Source: Hymenobacter cellulosivorans
Lineage (GTDB): Bacteria; Bacteroidota; Bacteroidia; Cytophagales; Hymenobacteraceae
NCBI RefSeq assembly: GCF_022919135.1
Contig: NZ_CP095049.1
Coordinates: 868,001 to 932,000, forward strand
Direction: 5' to 3'
Length of the DNA stretch: 64,000 nucleotides
Of this stretch, positions 25,320-37,600 are shown piece after piece. The notes beneath the pieces were generated by a model. The model did not search any database, was not told the DNA's origin, and worked only from the letters and a program-made list of their open reading frames with translations. The position numbers and the translations under genes are program-made. Positions within the stretch are counted from its first letter, which is position 1. Each line of letters begins with the position of its first letter.

Positions 25320-25643
25320 ATGAAACTCCGTCTCGAAGACAATTCGCTGCGCCTGCGCTTATCCGAATCTGAAGTACAGCAATTTGCCGAAACCGGCCGC
25401 GTCGCGGTGGCCTTGGCCCTGGGCCCCACCGCCGCCGACAGCCTGACTTACGCCCTGGAACGGGCCGAAAATGAGGAGTTCCGCATCACCCACGGCGCGG
25501 GTGCCATTACCGTGAAGGTGCCCGCCGCGCTGGCCAACCACTGGACCAGCTCCGACCAGAACGGCCTTTCCGCCACGCTGATGATGGCCGAAGACCAACC
25601 CCTGAAAATCCTGATTGAGAAAGACCTGGACTGCCGTCACTAG
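25320..25643 (+). CDS. Hypothetical 107-residue protein between fdhD and the oxidoreductases
   Basis: A small, acidic soluble protein from the ATG at 25320 (MKLRLEDNSLRLRLSESEVQQFAETGRV). An alternative upstream start would add a cysteine-rich tail with no support. It alternates beta strands and short loops (EFRITHGAGAITVKVP, LSATLMMAEDQPLKILIEKDLDCRH) and ends with Asp-Cys-Arg-His. I recall similar small proteins annotated only as domains of unknown function next to fdhD or FDH-like genes in Bacteroidota, but cannot name one with confidence. It starts 267 bases after fdhD and ends 42 bases before the oxidoreductase start, so it is probably the first gene of that operon. Confidence 0.75.
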   Translation: MKLRLEDNSLRLRLSESEVQQFAETGRVAVALALGPTAADSLTYALERAENEEFRITHGAGAITVKVPAALANHWTSSDQNGLSATLMMAEDQPLKILIEKDLDCRH

Positions 25644-25685
25644 CCCCGCCAGGCTACCACCATTATTACTAGTCTATTTCGCGTC

Positions 25686-28244
<2,559 letters not shown>

Positions 28245-28258
28245 GGCTGCTGAATACT

Positions 28259-28300
28259 AAGCAAAAAGCCCGGTCGTTTCTACGGCCGGGCTTTTTGCTT
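28259..28300. terminator. Terminator after oxidoreductase copy 1
   Basis: An 18-base stem with one wobble pair (28259-28276 and 28283-28300), loop TTTCTA, core GCCCGGTCG/CGGCCGGGC, with A5 and T5 flanks. It separates the first oxidoreductase from the lipoprotein gene, so the two paralogues are probably transcribed separately. Confidence 0.9.
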
Positions 28301-28353
28301 AGTCCTGAATTCCGGCTTATTTGGCCGTCCGCTTTCCTCTCCATTTCTGTTGC

Positions 28354-28695
28354 ATGAGAAAATCCCTACCCTTGCTGGCGGTGCTGCTGTCGGGCTGTCT
28401 GTCCTCCAAAGTGGCACCCGGTACGCCGGACCCCGCCATCCTGGTGCAGCTGCAAGACGGACAGGTGGTTCTATCTTCCTTGGACTCGGCGCCTCAAACC
28501 CGAATCACGCGCCAACAGCAGGTAGGCGACACGCTGTTTGTAACCTATAAAAAAGTACTGCCGCTGTATCGCCGGGATGTTCGGCCAGCGCAGTTCACCA
28601 TCGCCCTGACCGAGCAGATTCATTACGTGAAGTGCGCCAACCTCCTGTACCGGGTGGAAAAAATGGCTACCGGCTTCCGGCTCGAACAGATTTAG
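28354..28695 (+). CDS. Small hypothetical lipoprotein
   Basis: A 113-residue protein from the ATG at 28354 with a compact lipoprotein signal (MRKSLPLLAVLLSGC), predicting lipidation at Cys15. The mature part is beta-rich (ILVQLQDGQVVLSSLDSAPQTRITRQQQVGDTLFVTYKKVL). It has no known catalytic motif, and I do not recognise the family. It lies between the two paralogous oxidoreductases, after a terminator and 223 bases before the second enzyme. A functional link to them is possible but unproven. The 28696-28918 gap holds nothing I can identify. Confidence 0.7.
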   Translation: MRKSLPLLAVLLSGCLSSKVAPGTPDPAILVQLQDGQVVLSSLDSAPQTRITRQQQVGDTLFVTYKKVLPLYRRDVRPAQFTIALTEQIHYVKCANLLYRVEKMATGFRLEQI

Positions 28696-28918
28696 GCTTA
28701 GCGGCTATATAGTATAGGAAACAGCTAAACCACGCCTTTTCGGCAACCCGGACCGAAGCTTCTGCGTCTGAATTCAGGTACTGTTCAGCCCGGAACCTGG
28801 GGTTACCGGCGCTGCTGGTCCGGCATTTTCACGTGGGATTTGGGGTGAGCAGAACGGAATGGTCGTCGGGAAAAACCCGGTTGCCGTATCCTTTTCCCAT
28901 TTCAATTGTTCTGCTACC

Positions 28919-31483
28919 ATGGAAAAGTCCCCCGCCGAAGACCCCAGCCAAGCTGGCAAAACCGAACAGCAAGGCGCCGAAGCCAACGCCCCCAAAAGCG
29001 GGGAACGACCCGACCAAGGCGCCGCGCCCACCAACGACCATTACCGCCCCGACCCCCAACACGAACGAGACGAAAGCGTGATACCTGCCCCCGACGTAGC
29101 CAACGCCAAGTACAAGCACCCGATTCTGGCCCAGCCCCCGGATGCCCCAACCGGCCTGCGCCTGGAAGAGCAAGCCAAGGTAGCGGCTGGCGTTACGGCG
29201 GTTATCAAGTCGATGCAGTTTAGCTGGAGTGAAGGCGGCGTGAGCCGGGGCACCCGGGGCCTGATGAGCATGAACCAGAAGGACGGCTTTGACTGCTCCT
29301 CCTGCGCCTGGCCCGACCCCGACAACCACCGCTCCGTGGCCGAATTCTGCGAAAACGGCGCCAAGGCCACTGCTTCTGACGCCGACGATAAAGCCGCCGG
29401 CCCCGAGTTCTTTGCCCGCTACAGCCTGGCGGAGCTGTCGAAGATGACGGACCGGGACCAGAACAACGCCGGCCGCCTCACCCACCCGCTGGTGAAGCGC
29501 CCCGGCGACAACCACTACTCCCCCATCGAGTGGCCCGCCGCCTTCCAGCTCATTGCCGACAACCTAAATAGCCTGGACTCGCCCCATGAGGCGGTATTCT
29601 ACACCTCGGGCAAGGTGCCTAATGAGCCGGCGTTTCTGTTCCAACTTTTTGCCAAGCTGCTCGGCACCAACAACCTGCCCGACTGCTCCAATATGTGCCA
29701 CGAAAGCAGCGGGGCGGCCTTGAGCCCCACGCTGGGCTTAGGCAAAGGCTCGGTCACGCTCAACGATATTCACGAGGCCGAGGTCATTCTCATCATTGGC
29801 CAGAACCCGGGTACCAACCATCCGCGCATGCTCACGGCCCTGCAAAAGGCCAAACGCAACGGAGCCAAGATTATCAGCATCAACCCCCTGTTGGAAGCCG
29901 GCCTCAACCACTTCAAGAATCCTCAGGACTTCATGAACCCCCTGAAGGCCCTGGGTGCTTTGATGGGCGACGGGACCCAAATTACCGACCTATTCCTGCA
30001 AGTGCGGGTCGACGGCGACATGGGCGTGTTGCGCGGCATTATGAAGCACCTCTTCGAGGCCGAGGACCGTAACCCCGGCCGGGTCGTCGACCGGCCTTTT
30101 ATCGACAAATACACCACCGGCTTCGAGTCGTTTGAGCAGAATATCCGCAACACCAGCTGGGAGGATATTGAGGAAGTCAGCGGCATTTCGCGGGCTCAGC
30201 TGTTGGAGGCGGCCAACATCATTGCTACCAAGCAGAAGATAATCACCTGCTGGGCTATGGGCGTTACGCAGCAGCGCCAGGGGGTGCAAACCATCCAGGA
30301 AATCGTGAACCTGCACCTGATGAAGGGCGCCATCGGTAAGGCCGGGGCCGGCACCTGCCCGGTGCGGGGCCACTCCAACGTGCAGGGCGACCGGACTATG
30401 GGCGTCTGGGAACAGCCCACCAAGGAGTTCCAGGATTCATTGGGCAAGGAGTTCAACTTCCAGCCGCCCTACGAGCACGGCTACGACACGGTGGAGGCCA
30501 TCAAGGCCATGTACAAAGGCAAAACCAAGGTGTTCTTCAGCCTGGGCGGCAACCTGCTGGCCGCCGGCCCCGACACCGAAGTAATTGCCGAGGGCATGCG
30601 CAAGCAAAAGCTCACGGTGTTCGTAGGCACCAAACTTAACCGCGGCCACCTCACCACCGGCGAAACCAGCCTGCTGCTGCCCTGCTTCACCCACGCCGAC
30701 GTGGACATGCAGAGGTCGGGCCACCAGATGACCTCCTGCGAAAACTCGATGGGTGTGGTCAGCCAGAACAAAGGTGTGCTCATCCCGCTCGAAGGCCAGA
30801 TGATGAGCGAAGTCGCCATCCTCTGCGGTGTGGCCATTGCTACCTTGGGCACCAAAATCAACATTGCCGACTGGGTGGCCATGACCGAGAACTACGACGT
30901 TATACGGGACCATATCAGCCGGGTCATTCCGGGCTTCGAAGGCTTCAACGAGAAGCTACGGCGGCCCGGCGGCTTCTACCTGCCCAACGGCCCTCGGGAG
31001 CGGAAATTCACCACCAAGAACGGCAAGGCCAACTTCTCGACCACCGACTTTGAGAAGCATACTCTGAAGCCCGACCAGATCGTGCTGATGACCATCCGCA
31101 GCCACGACCAGTTCAACACGACGATCTACGACTACAACGACCGGTACCGCGGCGTGTATGGCGAGCGGCGGGTGCTGTTTATGAACGTGCAGGACATGGC
31201 TACCCGCGGCATCAAAGCCAAGGGGCTGATTGACATTACCAGCCACTTCAAGGGCGAAGAGCGCACGGTGGAGAAATTCATTGCCGTGCCCTACGACATT
31301 CCGAAAGGCAACGTGGCGGCCTATTTCCCCGAAGCCAATCCGCTGGTACCCGTTGGCTCCGTGGCCAAAGTCAGCAACACGCCAACTTCCAAGTACGTGG
31401 TGGTAACGGTGGTACCGACTTTGGCCCTGGACAGCACCGAAGAATACCTCGAAGCCCGGGTAGCCGCCACCCAGGAAGTCTAA
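28919..31483 (+). CDS. FdhF/YdeP-family molybdopterin oxidoreductase, copy 2
   Basis: An 854-residue paralogue of the enzyme at 25686, alike over its whole length. The ATG at 28919 (MEKSPAEDPSQAGKTEQQGAE) aligns exactly with the start of copy 1; an in-frame ATG 20 codons earlier does not. It keeps the same low-complexity N-terminus, Fe-S cysteines (Cys126, Cys129, Cys144), the Cys260-His261 active-site pair (DCSNMCHESS) and the cofactor loops (CPVRGHSNVQGDRTMGVWE). Differences cluster in surface segments and in the central domain (copy 1 MAMGGNMLSACSDTEFVA against FSLGGNLLAAGPDTEVIA). Both should need molybdenum cofactor and FdhD. The retained length and motifs mean both copies are probably active and may act on different substrates. 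Confidence 0.92.
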   Translation: MEKSPAEDPSQAGKTEQQGAEANAPKSGERPDQGAAPTNDHYRPDPQHERDESVIPAPDVANAKYKHPILAQPPDAPTGLRLEEQAKVAAGVTAVIKSMQFSWSEGGVSRGTRGLMSMNQKDGFDCSSCAWPDPDNHRSVAEFCENGAKATASDADDKAAGPEFFARYSLAELSKMTDRDQNNAGRLTHPLVKRPGDNHYSPIEWPAAFQLIADNLNSLDSPHEAVFYTSGKVPNEPAFLFQLFAKLLGTNNLPDCSNMCHESSGAALSPTLGLGKGSVTLNDIHEAEVILIIGQNPGTNHPRMLTALQKAKRNGAKIISINPLLEAGLNHFKNPQDFMNPLKALGALMGDGTQITDLFLQVRVDGDMGVLRGIMKHLFEAEDRNPGRVVDRPFIDKYTTGFESFEQNIRNTSWEDIEEVSGISRAQLLEAANIIATKQKIITCWAMGVTQQRQGVQTIQEIVNLHLMKGAIGKAGAGTCPVRGHSNVQGDRTMGVWEQPTKEFQDSLGKEFNFQPPYEHGYDTVEAIKAMYKGKTKVFFSLGGNLLAAGPDTEVIAEGMRKQKLTVFVGTKLNRGHLTTGETSLLLPCFTHADVDMQRSGHQMTSCENSMGVVSQNKGVLIPLEGQMMSEVAILCGVAIATLGTKINIADWVAMTENYDVIRDHISRVIPGFEGFNEKLRRPGGFYLPNGPRERKFTTKNGKANFSTTDFEKHTLKPDQIVLMTIRSHDQFNTTIYDYNDRYRGVYGERRVLFMNVQDMATRGIKAKGLIDITSHFKGEERTVEKFIAVPYDIPKGNVAAYFPEANPLVPVGSVAKVSNTPTSKYVVVTVVPTLALDSTEEYLEARVAATQEV

Positions 31484-31540
31484 CGCTAGGACTTGCAGGC
31501 AGCGAGGCAGTCGATTCTTTGCACGATATAACGCGTCTTT

Positions 31541-31586
31541 TACCAGAACGCCCTTTATTCCAGCTGGAGTAAAGGGCGTTCTGGTA
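31541..31586. terminator. Long palindromic hairpin after oxidoreductase copy 2
   Basis: TACCAGAACGCCCTTTATTC and its reverse complement form a 46-base dyad with only one G-U wobble, centred on CCAGCTGG. The inner 19 bases are identical to 18531-18549. There is no T run after the long stem, so it may be a bidirectional terminator or a repeat-derived structure. Confidence 0.7.
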
Positions 31587-31669
31587 AAGATGGCTTGGCA
31601 CATTTCCCGCATTCGCCCGGCAAAACTCTCGTTCTCTTCGTAATCTTGTTTTCCCTACTGCGCGCTGCT

Positions 31670-32251
31670 ATGTCCTCCGATTCTGAAATTTCCATCTTCA
31701 CCCAGCACTTTGGCCGCCCCGAGCCCGCCGTGCCGCCCGGCGACTTCTTCGCCGATAAGTTCGACAAGAGCCTGTGGCGGATGATGTACGACGAGGTAGG
31801 CGCGGGCTGGTACCAGGACCGGTTTCTCTACCTCTTTGGCGCGGAGCTGCCCCAGCTGAACCCCGTTCTGGACCTGTGGCCCGGCCTGTTAGAGCCCGGT
31901 GTGGAGCGGGTTGTCATTGGCCGTAATGCCTACGGAGCCCTGCTGGTAGCCGAGCGCACCACTGAAGAAGGCACTGACGCCCCCATCGGCCTGCTCGACC
32001 CGTGGCAGGGCACGTATACCAAGCAGGAAGGTTTGGACTTTGCCAGCTTACTTAGCGAAGGACTACCCGAAAACCGCTTGCCCACCTTCCTCGACCAGAC
32101 CGTGTACCGCGCTTTTGTGGCAGCGGGCGGGCAGCTGGCCGCAGCCGAAATTCTGGGCATCAAGACGCCGCTTAGCCAAGGCGGGACCCTGGACGGCAGC
32201 AACTTTCAGTCGGAAGAAATATGGGCCTTTTACCAGCGGATAGCGGGCTAA
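31670..32251 (+). CDS. GAD-like / Tdi1-type immunity-like protein
   Basis: A 193-residue soluble protein from the ATG at 31670 (MSSDSEISIFTQHFGRPEPAVP). The layout fits proteins with an N-terminal GAD-like domain and a C-terminal Tdi1/DUF1851 domain: FADKFDKSLWRMMYDEVGAGWYQDRFLYLFGAELPQLNPVLDLWPGL, then VVIGRNAYGALLVAER, and FLDQTVYRAFVAAGGQLAAAEILGIKTPLSQGGTLDGSNF. Such proteins are immunity partners of DNA- or NAD-targeting toxins in type VI systems, and many orphan homologues exist. No toxin-like gene is adjacent. The assignment is from pattern, not from a decisive motif. Confidence 0.7.
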   Translation: MSSDSEISIFTQHFGRPEPAVPPGDFFADKFDKSLWRMMYDEVGAGWYQDRFLYLFGAELPQLNPVLDLWPGLLEPGVERVVIGRNAYGALLVAERTTEEGTDAPIGLLDPWQGTYTKQEGLDFASLLSEGLPENRLPTFLDQTVYRAFVAAGGQLAAAEILGIKTPLSQGGTLDGSNFQSEEIWAFYQRIAG

Positions 32252-32257
32252 GCCGGC

Positions 32258-34582
32258 TTAGAAGGGGTAGCCGATGGCAATGTTGTACGTGGGCGTGCCG
32301 CTGCCGGAGCCGCCGTTGGGCGTGCGCACGGGCATGGCCACGTCGAAGCGGATAACGAAGAACTGCACGTCGATGCGGATACCGGCACCGGCACCTACGG
32401 CCAGCTCGTTGAGGAAGCTGTTAGCCTTAAACTCGCCGCCCGGCCGGGTCGGGTCGGGGTTGACCAGCCAAATGTTGCCCGCATCCACGAACAAAGCGCC
32501 CTTCACGTAGGGGAACAAGTCCTGACGGTATTCGGCGTTAGCCTCCAGCCGTATGTCCCCCACCTGGTCGTAAAACGAGGTGTTGTTCTGCTCATCCGAG
32601 GCGGGCGTGTACGTACCCGGACCGATACCCCGCGCCCGGAACGCCCGCACGCTGTTGGGCCCCCCGATACCATACTGCTTCAGGTAGGGCATCACCGTGG
32701 AGTTGAGGTAAGGCACGCCGGCCCCGATCAGCACGCGGGTGGCAATCTTGTTGCCGCTGGTCGGGTTGGACGAGGTACGGAAGTAGTTGCGAAACTCCAG
32801 ATCGACCTTGGTGTACTGCGAAAACTCCTGCCCCGCCAGCGTGTAGGCTGCCGTTTGGTCTTTGGGATTCACAGTCTTGGTCTGGCCCGTGAGGTTGCTG
32901 ACCAAGTAAGCCAGGTTGCCCGATACTTCCAGGCCGCCGCTGAAGTACACTTGGTTACGGCGCTGCTCCAGGGCCTGCTGGTTGTAGGTGTAGCGGTAGC
33001 TGCTACCCAAGATAAACTGTTGGCGGAAGCTGTTGGCCAGAAAGGAGTTCTTATCAAGCAGCTTCTGAAACTCCTCCGATACCGAGCCCAGACGAATGTA
33101 CTGGATATCGATGGGGCGCAACTCCTGCTCGTTGGTGAGCTTGGTTTTCCAGGTGTAGCCGTAGTTCAGGTTAAACACATCTTCTTGGAAAGCCTGCACC
33201 CGCTGCACGTAGCGGTAGCCGGCCCCAAAGCTGGTACGGGGCTGAAAGTCGGAGTTGACCAACCGGATGTTGAAGGGCGGCGTAATCAGGCGGGGCACCA
33301 GCAGCTGGGCATCGATGCCGAGCTCGTAGGAGGTAATGCCGATGGTGTTGGTTTCGGCCTGGGTCTGGTTTTCGAAGGTGCCGGTCAGGTTGACTAGCAG
33401 CTGCTCGGCCCCGCGCAACGCCGAGCGGTTGCGGTACTGCACCTGGAAGCCGGGCCCGGTGAAGCCGTTCGACTTGCTGACCAGCAGCACCTCGGCCCGC
33501 AACGACTGTTTGGGCACCTGGGTCATGCGCACGAAGGAGTTCAGGAAGCCGTAGCCGGCCGAGTCGGCCTTGGCCCGGGCGGGCCGGAAGCGCATATCCA
33601 CAAACTTGAACGTGCCCAGGCTCATCAGGCGGCTCAGGGTCTGGTCGGAGCGGCGGCGGCGGTAGAGGCTGTCGGGGTACAGGAACACCGCATTGGTAAT
33701 GGCCCGGGCCTTGAACATCTTCTCGTCGGGCAGGTAGCGGTAGCCCTGGTAGCGGATGGGGTTCTGGCTCTGGGTCGTGTCGGAGAGGTTGTAGCTGGTA
33801 TTGAGCGTGATGTTGTGGAGGATGTAGGGCTTAGCAGCCCGGGGCGGGGTGCTGGCCTTTATCTTCAGGTACACATTCACCTGGTTATCCAGGGTGCTGT
33901 CGACTTGAAACAGCAGGTAATCGGGCGTGAAATAGTAGTAGCCCTGGTTTTTGAGCACCCCGTCGATGCGGGCCCGCTCGTTGATGAGCGTCTGCAGGTT
34001 GTACGGGTCCCCGACTTTGAGCAGCGAGGCCGACTCGGTAGCCCGGATGGCGCGGTCAATGAGGGTGTCGCGCTCGGGGAAGTGAATTTCCTTGATGGTG
34101 TAAGGCTTGCCCACCGTGGCAGTATAGTCGACGGAAGCGGTGCGGTCCTTTACCTGTACTTTGCTGCCTACGCTGGGCTTGAAGTAGCCGTTGTTGTTGA
34201 GGCGGTTGACCATGAGGCCCTTCACCCGGTTAGTATCGACCTCGCTCAAGAGCACGGGCCGCTCGCCGTACTTGTTGGCCAGCCACTTGCCCAGGCCCTT
34301 GGTTTTGCCCTCACCCATGTGCCAGAAGTAGAGTTTGGGCCGCAGTCCCAGAATGGAGGCGTTAGGCTTGGGCGTAATTACGCTTTCAAGCTCGGTTTGC
34401 AGGGCGGCCTCGTTGGGCACCGTCGCCTCCGACTTAATCTTGACCGTGCTGCCGGTGTAGAGCTTGGCACCTTCGGGCAGAAATTTCGTGCCCGAGCAGC
34501 CGCTGACCAGCAGCGTACCCGCCACGGCCAGCACGCGCAAACAGGGAACAGAAACAACGGAAAGGCGACGAGCTACTGACAC
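32258..34582 (-). CDS. tamL: TamL: lipoprotein TamA/BamA-family outer-membrane protein
   Basis: A 774-residue outer-membrane beta-barrel protein. GTG start (VSVARRLSVVSVPCLRVLAVAG), then a lipobox LVSGC with lipidation at Cys29, the feature that separates Bacteroidota TamL from TamA. About three POTRA-like segments lie in residues 40-380 (SVDYTATVGKPYTIKEIHFP, LLKVGDPYNLQTLINERARI, LFQVDSTLDNQVNVYLKI). The C-terminal Omp85 barrel is in about 400-774 with GPNSVRAFRARGIGPGTY (lid-loop region) and a final YNIAIGYPF strand. It helps insert or assemble outer-membrane proteins and links to inner-membrane TamB, whose gene precedes it with 36 bases between. Confidence 0.92.
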   Translation of the reverse strand: MSVARRLSVVSVPCLRVLAVAGTLLVSGCSGTKFLPEGAKLYTGSTVKIKSEATVPNEAALQTELESVITPKPNASILGLRPKLYFWHMGEGKTKGLGKWLANKYGERPVLLSEVDTNRVKGLMVNRLNNNGYFKPSVGSKVQVKDRTASVDYTATVGKPYTIKEIHFPERDTLIDRAIRATESASLLKVGDPYNLQTLINERARIDGVLKNQGYYYFTPDYLLFQVDSTLDNQVNVYLKIKASTPPRAAKPYILHNITLNTSYNLSDTTQSQNPIRYQGYRYLPDEKMFKARAITNAVFLYPDSLYRRRRSDQTLSRLMSLGTFKFVDMRFRPARAKADSAGYGFLNSFVRMTQVPKQSLRAEVLLVSKSNGFTGPGFQVQYRNRSALRGAEQLLVNLTGTFENQTQAETNTIGITSYELGIDAQLLVPRLITPPFNIRLVNSDFQPRTSFGAGYRYVQRVQAFQEDVFNLNYGYTWKTKLTNEQELRPIDIQYIRLGSVSEEFQKLLDKNSFLANSFRQQFILGSSYRYTYNQQALEQRRNQVYFSGGLEVSGNLAYLVSNLTGQTKTVNPKDQTAAYTLAGQEFSQYTKVDLEFRNYFRTSSNPTSGNKIATRVLIGAGVPYLNSTVMPYLKQYGIGGPNSVRAFRARGIGPGTYTPASDEQNNTSFYDQVGDIRLEANAEYRQDLFPYVKGALFVDAGNIWLVNPDPTRPGGEFKANSFLNELAVGAGAGIRIDVQFFVIRFDVAMPVRTPNGGSGSGTPTYNIAIGYPF

Positions 34583-34618
34583 GGAACGGAACTAGGTGAA
34601 ACGGCTTGAAACGAAAAC

Positions 34619-37600
34619 TTAACGGCTGGAGGTAGTGGGCGGCGTGGCGCGCACCGAGTCGCGGCGAGTGAGGGCACCGGGCGTCTGGGTCGAGTCGGGG
34701 GCGGTTTTCTTTTCCCGCCGCCGCTGCCGCCGTTCCTGCTTCACTTCTTCCTTTACCACGTCGTCGATGCCCTTGAAGAGGTCGGCCAGGTCGCGGTAGT
34801 CACGCTGGAAGATGAGCGAAGCGCCGGTGCGCACGAATTGCCCGTCGATGTCGCCGTAGGCGTTGTTGCGAAAGGCCCGCAGGCGGATACGGCCGTTGGC
34901 CAGCACGTTGTACTCCACGCTCACGTCGCCGGCGAAGCTGCTCACGCCGGCCTGGTTCTGGCCGGTAGAAGCCTGGTTGCCGCCGCCCAGGGGCACATCA
35001 GTACCGAGGCGCACGGTAAGGCGGTTGTTAAGCAGCTGCCGGCGCACGGCCACATTCAGGTCGGTGCGGGTTTTCTCAGCCCCCGAGGAGTAGTCGGCGT
35101 AGGAATTCACGCCCAGCTCCACTCCCAGGTTCGACAGGTAGCTACCCGTCAGGTTGTTGAGCTGCTGGGTAAGCACTTGGCTGGCCGAGCCCCGCAGCTG
35201 GTTGGCCACGATGCTGCCGCTGCTCGACTTGAAGGGGTCCTGGGCCAGAAAGCGGTTCAGCACCAGCAGCGAGAATACCTGCTTGTTGAGCTCAGTGCTT
35301 TCACTAGGCTGGCGCAGCTGGGCCAGACGGGCTTCGATGGGGCCCCGCAACTCACTGCGGGCACTTTCGGGCAGCTTGATATCAAAGCTGATGATAGGCT
35401 TGAGCAGCTCGCCGGTCACGTTCAGGTATACCTGAAACGGCAGCTGGTTGCGGCTTACCGCGTTCAGGGTTTCATCGTTGCCACCCTGAGCCGAGAGCAG
35501 CTCGGCCGGCGGGGCCTTCACGTTGTAGATAGCCGACACGTTGAGCTGGGCGTTATACGGGTCGCCGGTCCAGGAAATGGTGCTGCCCTTGGCAATGTCG
35601 AATTCGCGGGAGGCCAGGTCGTAGAGCGACATGGCGTACTTGCCCTCGGTCACGTCGAGGCGGCCGTTGAGCGTGATGGTACCGCTGGGGTCAATGGCGG
35701 TCCGGAGCGTGCCGGCCGCGCGCACCTGCAGGTTGTCGCCCGAGGCCTGGTCGATAATGATGGTGAAGGGCGTGTTGTCGTTCACGGTCACGGTGGCCGT
35801 AATGTCGTAGCCGGAAGCCGTTTTCACCGTGTCCTGCGCTATCTGCCGGGCCAGGGCGGTATCGACGGGCGCGCTGAAGTCCACGAATTGCACGATGCCC
35901 TCACTCGACACCTGCCCGGCCTCGTCGTTGGGCACGGCCACCTTCAGGTCGGAGCCCTCGGCCACTACGGCCCGGGTACGCACCACGGGTAGGTTCAGGT
36001 TGCCGGTAATACGCGTGTCCGAATCCACGACCAAACGGCCGTAGAACAACGGATTGTCACGCTGGGAGCTTTGAATGGCCAGGAACTTGTCGGTTACCAC
36101 GTTCAGGTTGAAGCGGTAGTCGTCGATGTAGTTGCGGGTAAACACCGTACCCGACGCCACCGCCTTGTTGCCCACCGAGTCGATTACCGTGAAGTTGTCG
36201 AAGGTCAGGCCCTGCTCGCTGAAGTTTACCGTCTGGCTGGGCAGGCGGTAAGGAGCACCCAGCTGGCTCACGGTAAAGCCCGCGTCGGGAGTAGTGGTAA
36301 TAGCCCCGCGGATAACGGGCTGGCTCACGGTGCCGCTCACGGCCAAGTTGCCGGTAATGCCGCCTACCGATTCGCGCAACTGCCCGGCCGAGAAGGCCTC
36401 GGCCGATTTAATGTCGAAACGGTTGACGGTAATAGCAAACTGAATCGGGCTGGGCGGCGTGGCCAGATAGTAGCCTATAGCCCGCACGTCGGTGCCGGCA
36501 GCGTTGGTCAGGCGGGCGTCCACGTTGTAGCGGTCCGGCGTAGGGTTAGTGGCTTTCAGCGTCACGTCCCCAATCAGGGCTTTGTTATAAGCAAAGTTGG
36601 TTAGGGCCAAATCAGCCGTAAAGGCCTGCCGGGGCTGCCCGATGCTCAATGCCACGGCCTGCCCGTTGATGGTGCCGGCTACCATGGAGTCGGGCATACC
36701 GCCCGCTTTGGCCAAGCCGTTCAGGTCGAAGTTGGTGATGGTGGCTTGCAGCGGATACTGGGCGCCGGGCAGGGTTTGCAGGGCCAGCACCTGGTTGCCC
36801 TGGCTGAGCCGCACATTACGCGCGAAAATGGCCCCGGTGGCCGTAGTGTAGCGTACCTCGTTGTCGGGGGCCACGTCCCACTTCTGGTTGTCGAGCACCA
36901 GGTTGGGGCCGAAGCTGAAAGCATAGGCGTCACCCTGGTTGAAGACCTGGAGTACCCCGGCCACGTTGAGGCGCTGCACACTGTCGGATTCGGCGATGCG
37001 CAGGTTGGTGCCGATTTTATTGTTGGCAATGCTGCCGGTCAGGCTGGGATTGGGCAAACGCAGGGACGTATCCTGGCTGGCCTGGCGCAGCCGCAGGGCA
37101 TAGTCCAGCTTCTGCGGGTCCGAGGTAACGTTGAACCGCAGCGAGTCCAGACGGTAAGCGTCGTACACAATCAACGGAATCCGGCTGTTTACGGTCAGGT
37201 TGGCGGCGCGGCTGTCGTAGCTGCCGGTCAGCTTGAAGGGCGAAATCTGCTTGAGGCCCGGCACCAGCTGGGTAGCAATTTTCGGATTCTTCAGGTTGGC
37301 GTCGAAGGTAAACTGCCGGTAGACGTTGGAAGCCGTGTAGCGCACCCCGGGCAAATCGAAGTACCGGTCGATGTGGCGCTGTAGTTCCAAGGCCAGGTCG
37401 CCCAGGCGGGTGTTGCCGCGCAGGGTAGCGTCGAGCACGTTGGAAGCAAAGTCCACCTCGGTACGGCCTGGCCGCTGCAGAATCCGACCGTTGAGCGAGT
37501 CGAGGGCGAAGGGCTGCTTGTCCTTCACAATGACGATGCGCCGGCCCGAGAACGTGCCGTTGAGCGAGTTCAAATCCGAGCCGCTGATGTTGGCTTGCAG

